A stretch of 5,859 nucleotides of DNA, taken from assembly GCA_902782805.1 (NCBI GenBank), contig CACZON010000232.1:1-5859 (forward strand). The letters are read 5' to 3'. The translations under genes and the position numbers were made by a program. Source of the DNA: Oscillospiraceae bacterium. Lineage in GTDB: Bacteria > Bacillota > Clostridia > Oscillospirales > Acutalibacteraceae. How positions within the stretch are numbered: position 1 is the first letter of the stretch; each line of letters starts with the position of its first letter. Positions 1-3,484 of the stretch are shown here, in pieces. The notes beneath the pieces were generated by a model that had not been told where the DNA came from, did no database searches, and worked only from the letters and a program-made list of their open reading frames with translations.

Positions 1-107
1 CCGTAGAATTTTTTCTTCGAAAAATCGTCCTGCGCCTCAAAAACGCGGGTTTCGTCCCAGCGGTCCTGCCATTTTTTCTCAATTTTCTTAAAATCGTAAT
101 ATGCCAT
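1..107 (-). CDS. leuS: Leucyl-tRNA synthetase, N-terminal fragment (cut by window edge)
   Basis: The first 35 codons of a class I aminoacyl-tRNA synthetase that charges tRNA-Leu with leucine in the cytoplasm. The visible protein begins MAYYDFKKIEKKWQDRW and continues to a KKKFY segment. This matches the LeuRS N-terminus (a KIEKKWQ-type helix, followed in the family by the strand leading to the HIGH region). The HIGH motif, editing domain and KMSKS loop lie outside the window. The start is ATG at 107-105, preceded by AAGAGG at 120-115 with 7 nt spacing. It begins 2 nt after the rsfS stop, so it is probably co-transcribed and perhaps translationally coupled. LeuRS normally runs to about 800 residues or more, so only a few percent is visible. 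The family call rests on this short stretch plus the usual rsfS-leuS adjacency in Clostridia. Confidence 0.9.
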   Translation of the reverse strand, partial: MAYYDFKKIEKKWQDRWDETRVFEAQDDFSKKKFY

Positions 108-109
108 TT

Positions 110-475
110 TTACGCCTCTTCTTTCTTTTCTTCATAATCGACCTTGATGCGTTCACCGTCGTTCCATAGTCGCCCAAGGTCATAGAAGTCCCGGGTTTCG
201 GGCGTAAAAATATGAATGATCACATCGGTATAATCCAGCAGCACCCAGTTGCCGGAGGCGTATCCCTCGATATGGAGCGGATGAATCCCCTGTTCGCGCA
301 GCTTGAGCTCCAGCTCATCCGCGAGCGAATGAACGTGGGTGTTTACGCTGCCGTTGGCGATCACGAAATAATCCGTAATATCGGAGATTTTCCGAACGTC
401 GATCACTTCGATCTGAAAGGCTTTTTTATCGTCTAATACTTTTGCGGCGAAAACCGCTTTTTCGAGGGACGTCAA
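110..475 (-). CDS. rsfS: Ribosome silencing factor RsfS (DUF143 / Iojap family)
   Basis: A 121-residue protein of normal family length. Known members bind ribosomal protein uL14 on the 50S subunit and block joining to 30S, lowering translation in starvation or stationary phase. Family hallmarks are visible: DYFVIANG at residues 35-42, NTHV at 45-48, IEGY at 69-72, WVLLDY at 77-82, and the signature HIFTPETRDFYDLGRLW at 88-104. The tail is charged (EEKKEEA). The start is TTG at 475-473; there is no other Met, and an in-frame stop lies upstream at 496-494. The TTG overlaps the TGA of the preceding gene (TTGA), and AGAAGG sits 9 nt upstream. The stop is TAA at 112-110, 2 nt before leuS. In Firmicutes the gene typically lies next to nadD, yqeK and leuS, as here. 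A LytR-type gene often found between yqeK and rsfS is absent. Confidence 0.95.
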   Translation of the reverse strand: MTSLEKAVFAAKVLDDKKAFQIEVIDVRKISDITDYFVIANGSVNTHVHSLADELELKLREQGIHPLHIEGYASGNWVLLDYTDVIIHIFTPETRDFYDLGRLWNDGERIKVDYEEKKEEA

Positions 476-1653
476 AGCGTTGTTCCTTCTTTCTCAAAAA
501 TCAGCGCGTTGTAAGCGCGTAAAGTATCCGGATGGATGACCCGGCGTTTTTCCGTAAGCTCCGAGATCGTGAACGCGAGACCTTCGAGCATTGCTTCGCG
601 CAAATCAGATACCGCCATGCTCCGCATTTCCGTAACTCCGGGATACTCACGGTCGTCGGAGATAAAATCCGCGGTGAAAATGATCCGGGTCAGCAGGCTC
701 ATCCCGGCTTTTCCGGTAGTATGATACCGGACCGCGTCGAGAATTTCCGGATCCGTTACGCCGAGCTCCCGCTCGAGGAACGCCGCGCCGACCTTTGCGT
801 GGAGCAGCGTTTTCGAGGCAAGTTCGAAATTATCTAATATTATACCAAAGCGCTGCGCAAATTGCAACTGCTCCTCTTTCGGCGTATCCTTCAGAATATC
901 GTGGAGAACGCCGGCGAGTTCTGCCTTCTTTGGGTCGGCTCCGTAGCGCTTCGCAAGCGATTTTGCGGCTTTCGCAACACAGAGGCTGTGGTAATAGCGC
1001 GCATCGGAGAGCCTCTTTTGGATTTCGAGCCGGTATGCTTCAAAAACCGGATCGTCTTTATAAAGGCCATTGCGGAAAATATACGCCGCAACCTTTTCGG
1101 GGACGAGTGAAGAGATCTCTTCGCCGTTCAAAACTTTTTCGCGGATCGCGGTGGAAGAAATATCAAGGAAATCCGCCTTGACGATATGGCAGACGGCGCC
1201 TTCCTTTTCGTATTCTTTCGCAAGCCCGGCCATCGCGGTGTCGCCTTCCTCGCTGCGCTTGACCGCGCAGATTTCGGCGAGACGGAAGATCTCCTCGTGA
1301 TGCCACCAGGTGCCGAGCGTCCGGAACATATCCTCCCCCATGATCAGGGTAAACCGGTCCTGAGGATAGCGCTCGGAAAGCAGCCGGAGCGTTTCGGCCG
1401 TATAGCTTTTTCCCTCGCGGCGAACCTCGAGATCGAGCACGTGCACCGGCATCGAAAGCTCACAGCGCGCAAGATTGCACATCTCGATCCGCTCGGCCGC
1501 GCCGGCCAGCTTGCCCGCGGATTTATGGGGCGGAATCCCGGCGGGGATCAGGAAAAGGCGGTCGAAATTCATTTGTTCCTGAATGCTGCGGAGCAGATGC
1601 AGATGGGCGTTGTGGATCGGATTGAACGATCCGCCGTAGATCGCGGTTCTCAA
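472..1653 (-). CDS. nadD-yqeK: Fused nicotinate-nucleotide adenylyltransferase (NadD) and YqeK-type HD-domain Ap4A hydrolase
   Basis: One 393-residue chain carrying two enzymes. Residues 1-199 are NadD, which transfers AMP from ATP to nicotinate mononucleotide to make deamido-NAD. The nucleotidyltransferase motif GGSFNPIHNAH is at 7-17 (H14, H17), IPPHK at 40-44, ISSTAIR at 165-171, and the usual NadD C-terminus (LVPEKVAAYIFRNGLY) at 183-198. Residues 200-393 are a YqeK domain; characterised YqeK proteins cleave Ap4A symmetrically to ADP at a two-iron site. The likely metal ligands are all present: H222, H251-D252, H285, H311 and D329. The join is a short charged linker (YKDDPVFEAY) with no stop or restart. 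The start is TTG at 1653-1651 because family homology begins at RTAIYGG; AAGG and GGTGA of the ribosome site lie 8 and 4 nt upstream, just after the yhbY stop. A 40-codon upstream extension is non-homologous yhbY sequence. In Bacillus the two are separate adjacent genes. Confidence 0.93.
   Translation of the reverse strand: MRTAIYGGSFNPIHNAHLHLLRSIQEQMNFDRLFLIPAGIPPHKSAGKLAGAAERIEMCNLARCELSMPVHVLDLEVRREGKSYTAETLRLLSERYPQDRFTLIMGEDMFRTLGTWWHHEEIFRLAEICAVKRSEEGDTAMAGLAKEYEKEGAVCHIVKADFLDISSTAIREKVLNGEEISSLVPEKVAAYIFRNGLYKDDPVFEAYRLEIQKRLSDARYYHSLCVAKAAKSLAKRYGADPKKAELAGVLHDILKDTPKEEQLQFAQRFGIILDNFELASKTLLHAKVGAAFLERELGVTDPEILDAVRYHTTGKAGMSLLTRIIFTADFISDDREYPGVTEMRSMAVSDLREAMLEGLAFTISELTEKRRVIHPDTLRAYNALIFEKEGTTL
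483..490 (-). promoter_or_regulatory. Ribosome binding site of rsfS (supports TTG start)
   Basis: AGAAGGAA on the minus strand, ending 7 nt before the TTG at 475-473; the AAGGA core is 8 nt away. It lies inside the last codons of nadD-yqeK. Since no ATG or GTG is available in this frame before the family homology, this site is the main support for TTG as the start. Confidence 0.75.
839..867 (-). promoter_or_regulatory. Candidate internal sigma-A-type promoter within yqeK, reading toward rsfS-leuS
   Basis: On the minus strand there is a perfect -10 box TATAAT (844-839) preceded by TGG, giving the extended -10 form TGnTATAAT. A -35-like TTGCAA (867-862, four of six matches to TTGACA) lies exactly 17 bp upstream. 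Predicted initiation is near 832. It sits in an AT-rich patch inside a GC-rich gene, where the coding reads TTT GGT ATA ATA TTA GAT AAT. A transcript from here would cover the last ~120 codons of yqeK and then rsfS and leuS. It rests on sequence match only and could be chance. Confidence 0.45.
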
Positions 1654-1657
1654 TTTC

Positions 1658-1665
1658 TCACCCTT
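1658..1665 (-). promoter_or_regulatory. Ribosome binding site of nadD-yqeK (supports TTG start)
   Basis: AAGGGTGA on the minus strand, ending 4 nt before the TTG at 1653-1651. Its last three bases are the yhbY stop TGA. AAGG and GGTGA both match parts of the AAGGAGGTGA complement of the 16S rRNA tail. It fixes the start right before RTAIYGG, where NadD homology begins. Confidence 0.65.
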
Positions 1666-1966
1666 TTCGGTTCGCTTTCGGCAAAAAGATCTTCGGTTCG
1701 TCTTCGTTTCTACGGTAAAGGACGAAAGTCCGGCCGGTAACGGCGACAAGCTCGCTCTTCGTTTCTTCGGCAATCTGCGCCGCCGCTTCCTTTACGTCGA
1801 CAGGCGCGGATTCGAGCACTTTCCCCTTGATAAGCTCGCGCTTTTTCAGCGCTTCGTCTGCGCTTTTCGAAAGCTCGGCGCTCATTCCGCTCTTGCCGAC
1901 CATCAGGATCGCGCCTTCCTTTGCGCCGAGCGAACGCAAAAAGGCGCGCTGTTTACTCGTTAACAT
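1658..1966 (-). CDS. yhbY: Ribosome assembly RNA-binding protein YhbY (CRM / CRS1-YhbY domain)
   Basis: A 102-residue single-domain CRM protein. Family members associate with pre-50S ribosomal particles and bind rRNA. The sequence begins MLTSKQRAFLRSLGAKEG, the typical opening. It then has the GxxG-like RNA-binding loop GKSG at residues 24-27, the basic strand KRELIKGKVL at 42-51, the helix DVKEAAAQIAEETKSELV at 57-74, and the final strand GRTFVLYRR at 78-86. The start is ATG at 1966-1964, with AAAGGGAG at 1980-1973 and 6 nt spacing. A 16-codon in-frame extension upstream (to 2014) overlaps rdgB and has no family similarity, so it is not used. The gene overlaps the end of rdgB by 14 nt and its TGA stop is 4 nt before the nadD-yqeK start. 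This suggests coupled translation with both neighbours. Confidence 0.95.
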   Translation of the reverse strand: MLTSKQRAFLRSLGAKEGAILMVGKSGMSAELSKSADEALKKRELIKGKVLESAPVDVKEAAAQIAEETKSELVAVTGRTFVLYRRNEDEPKIFLPKANRKG

Positions 1967-2552
1967 CTGATTCTCCCTTTCCGATCCGCTCTTCCAAGAT
2001 CTTCGAAAACGCACGCAGCGCTCGGCCCCGGTGACTCACCGCGTCCTTTTCGGCGCCGCTCATTTCGGCAAAGCTTTTTTCGCCGCAAAGGAAAACCGGA
2101 TCGTAGCCGAATCCACCCTTGCCGCGCTTTTCAAACGCGATCACCCCTTCGCAGACGCCTTCGGCGCGGAGCGTTTCCCCGTCCGGGAATACGCAGCAGA
2201 TCGAGCTGACAAACCGCGCGGTCCGCTCGCCCTCGGGAACGCCGCGCATTTCGTAGAGCAGCTTTTCGATCACGTCGTCATAGGTTCCGCCTTCGCCCGC
2301 ATAGCGCGCGGAATAGACGCCCGGCGCGCCGTCGAGCGCGTCGACCATCAGGCCGGAATCGTCCGCGATTGCGGGCAGTCCGGTCTCCTTCATCGCGCTT
2401 TCGGCCTTCAAAAACGCATTTTGCGCGAACGTTTCTCCGGTTTCGTCCACCTCGGAAAGCTCGCGCAGGGCAATCCGCAGGCCGAGCGGCGTTAAGATGC
2501 GCTCGAATTCTTCCAATTTATGGGTGTTATGGGTTGCAATTACAAATTTCAA
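1953..2552 (-). CDS. rdgB: XTP/dITP (non-canonical purine NTP) pyrophosphatase, HAM1/RdgB family
   Basis: A 199-residue cytosolic house-cleaning enzyme. The family hydrolyses dITP, XTP and ITP to the monophosphate and pyrophosphate, keeping deaminated purines out of DNA and RNA. Motifs appear in order: ATHNTHKLEE (6-15) for triphosphate binding, ETFAQNAFLKA (40-50), ADDSGL (63-68) with D65 aligning to the E. coli catalytic Asp69, PGVYSARYAG (77-86), GFGYDPVF (147-154) for base recognition, and SHRGRAL (173-179). Length is normal for the family. The start is TTG at 2552-2550, overlapping the ftsY stop TGA as TTGA. The conserved KFVIATHN strand begins immediately after it and the next Met is residue 54, so no other start fits. 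AGAGAGGA lies at 2566-2559. The 3' end overlaps yhbY by 14 nt. Confidence 0.96.
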   Translation of the reverse strand: MKFVIATHNTHKLEEFERILTPLGLRIALRELSEVDETGETFAQNAFLKAESAMKETGLPAIADDSGLMVDALDGAPGVYSARYAGEGGTYDDVIEKLLYEMRGVPEGERTARFVSSICCVFPDGETLRAEGVCEGVIAFEKRGKGGFGYDPVFLCGEKSFAEMSGAEKDAVSHRGRALRAFSKILEERIGKGESDVNE

Positions 2553-3469
2553 TCCGAATCCTCTCTTTCAAACAGCGCCTTCGAAAAGACGGCTGCATCG
2601 AACGGCTGAAGGTCGTCGATCTGTTCGCCGACGCCGATAAACTTCACCGGTATCTTCAGATCCTCGCGGATCGGCAGGATCACGCCGCCCTTGGCGGTTC
2701 CGTCGAGCTTCGTCAGCACGATGCCCGTGATCGAAGTCGCCTTTGAGAATTCCGACGCCTGGTTTACGGCGTTCTGGCCGGTTGCGGCGTCGAGCACCAG
2801 GAGCACCTCTTTATCCGCATCGGGCAGCTCGCGGTCTATGATCCGTTCGATTTTGGAAAGCTCCGCCATCAGGTTTTTCTTGTTGTGGAGCCGTCCGGCC
2901 GTATCGCAGATCACGAGATCGGCTTTTTTGGATTTTGCGGACGCGATCGCGTCAAAAACAACCGAAGCCGGATCGCTCCCCTCGGGATGACTGATCAGAT
3001 CCGCGCCGGCGCGCTCTGCCCAGACTTCGAGCTGTTCGATCGCCGCCGCACGGAACGTATCCGCCGCCGCGATGACAACGCGTTTTCCCTCGCTGCGGTA
3101 TCTTGCGGCGAGTTTGCCGATCGTCGTCGTCTTGCCGACGCCGTTGACGCCGATCACGAGGATCACGGAGGGGACGGTAGAGATATGCATCTCCTCATCG
3201 CCCGAAATCATCTCGCATACGGTTTCTTCGAGAAGCCCGTAGATTTCCATCGGATCCTTGATATTGCGCAGCTTGACTTCGTCTTTCAGACGCTCGCAGA
3301 TGCGCTCGGTCGTATTGACGCCGACGTCGCCGAGGATCAGGAGTTCCTCGAGCTCGTCAAAAAGGTCCTCGTCGATCGAGCGGAAGGAAGCGAGCATTTT
3401 CTGGATGCGGCTCGAGATCCCTTCGCGCGATTTACGAAGTCCGTTTTTTATTTTTTCAAAAAGTCCCAT
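2549..3469 (-). CDS. ftsY: Signal recognition particle receptor FtsY (SRP GTPase)
   Basis: A 306-residue SRP-family GTPase. FtsY pairs with Ffh in the SRP at the membrane to deliver ribosomes making membrane proteins to SecYEG. Residues 1-95 are the helical N domain, starting with the basic amphipathic MGLFEKIKNGLRKS segment that in this family contacts lipid. The G domain carries the P-loop GVNGVGKTT (107-115), DTFRAAA (137-143), DTAGR (189-193), TKLDGTAKGG (253-262) and the closing GVGEQIDDLQPF (279-290). There is no long acidic A domain as in E. coli, which is normal for Firmicutes. The DTFRAA...QL and GEQIDDLQPF sequences indicate FtsY rather than Ffh, and there is no Met-rich M domain. 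The start is ATG at 3469-3467 with GGGAGGA at 3480-3474. The gene lies 15 nt after smc and overlaps rdgB by 3 nt. Confidence 0.97.
   Translation of the reverse strand: MGLFEKIKNGLRKSREGISSRIQKMLASFRSIDEDLFDELEELLILGDVGVNTTERICERLKDEVKLRNIKDPMEIYGLLEETVCEMISGDEEMHISTVPSVILVIGVNGVGKTTTIGKLAARYRSEGKRVVIAAADTFRAAAIEQLEVWAERAGADLISHPEGSDPASVVFDAIASAKSKKADLVICDTAGRLHNKKNLMAELSKIERIIDRELPDADKEVLLVLDAATGQNAVNQASEFSKATSITGIVLTKLDGTAKGGVILPIREDLKIPVKFIGVGEQIDDLQPFDAAVFSKALFEREDSD
2559..2566 (-). promoter_or_regulatory. Ribosome binding site of rdgB (supports TTG start)
   Basis: AGAGAGGA on the minus strand within the last ftsY codons, ending 6 nt before the TTG at 2552-2550. It supports initiation at the TTG overlapping the ftsY stop, directly ahead of the conserved KFVIATHN strand. 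Confidence 0.7.
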
Positions 3470-3473
3470 GTTT

Positions 3474-3480
3474 TCCTCCC
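3474..3480 (-). promoter_or_regulatory. Strong ribosome binding site of ftsY
   Basis: GGGAGGA on the minus strand, with 4 nt (5 nt counting from GGGAGG) before the ATG at 3469-3467. It occupies most of the 15-nt smc-ftsY gap, the longest intergenic space in the window, leaving no room for a terminator or full promoter there. Confidence 0.8.
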
Positions 3481-3484
3481 AAAA

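Noticed and set aside
229..234. Plus-strand TATAAT inside rsfS as a possible antisense promoter
   Set aside because: No -35-like hexamer at 16-18 bp upstream (AAAAAT at 17 bp) and no TGn extension.
1186..1740. Plus-strand open frame of 184 codons opposite nadD-yqeK and yhbY
   Set aside because: Antisense shadow spanning two well-supported genes; no domain resemblance and no convincing ribosome site seen.
1654..1773. 40-codon N-terminal extension of NadD-YqeK
   Set aside because: Basic, non-homologous sequence overlapping the conserved end of yhbY; NadD homology begins right after the TTG at 1653.
1967..2014. 16-codon N-terminal extension of YhbY
   Set aside because: Overlaps rdgB, has no family similarity, and a good ribosome site precedes the ATG at 1966.
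2031..2495. Plus-strand open frame of 154 codons opposite rdgB
   Set aside because: Fully antisense to the conserved rdgB gene; the composition is that of a reverse-complement frame.
3433..3461. A/T homopolymer runs at the start of ftsY that could form a small hairpin or a slippage site
   Set aside because: They encode the expected FEKIKNG residues of the FtsY N-terminus in the right frame; an AT-rich 5' end is common and favours initiation.
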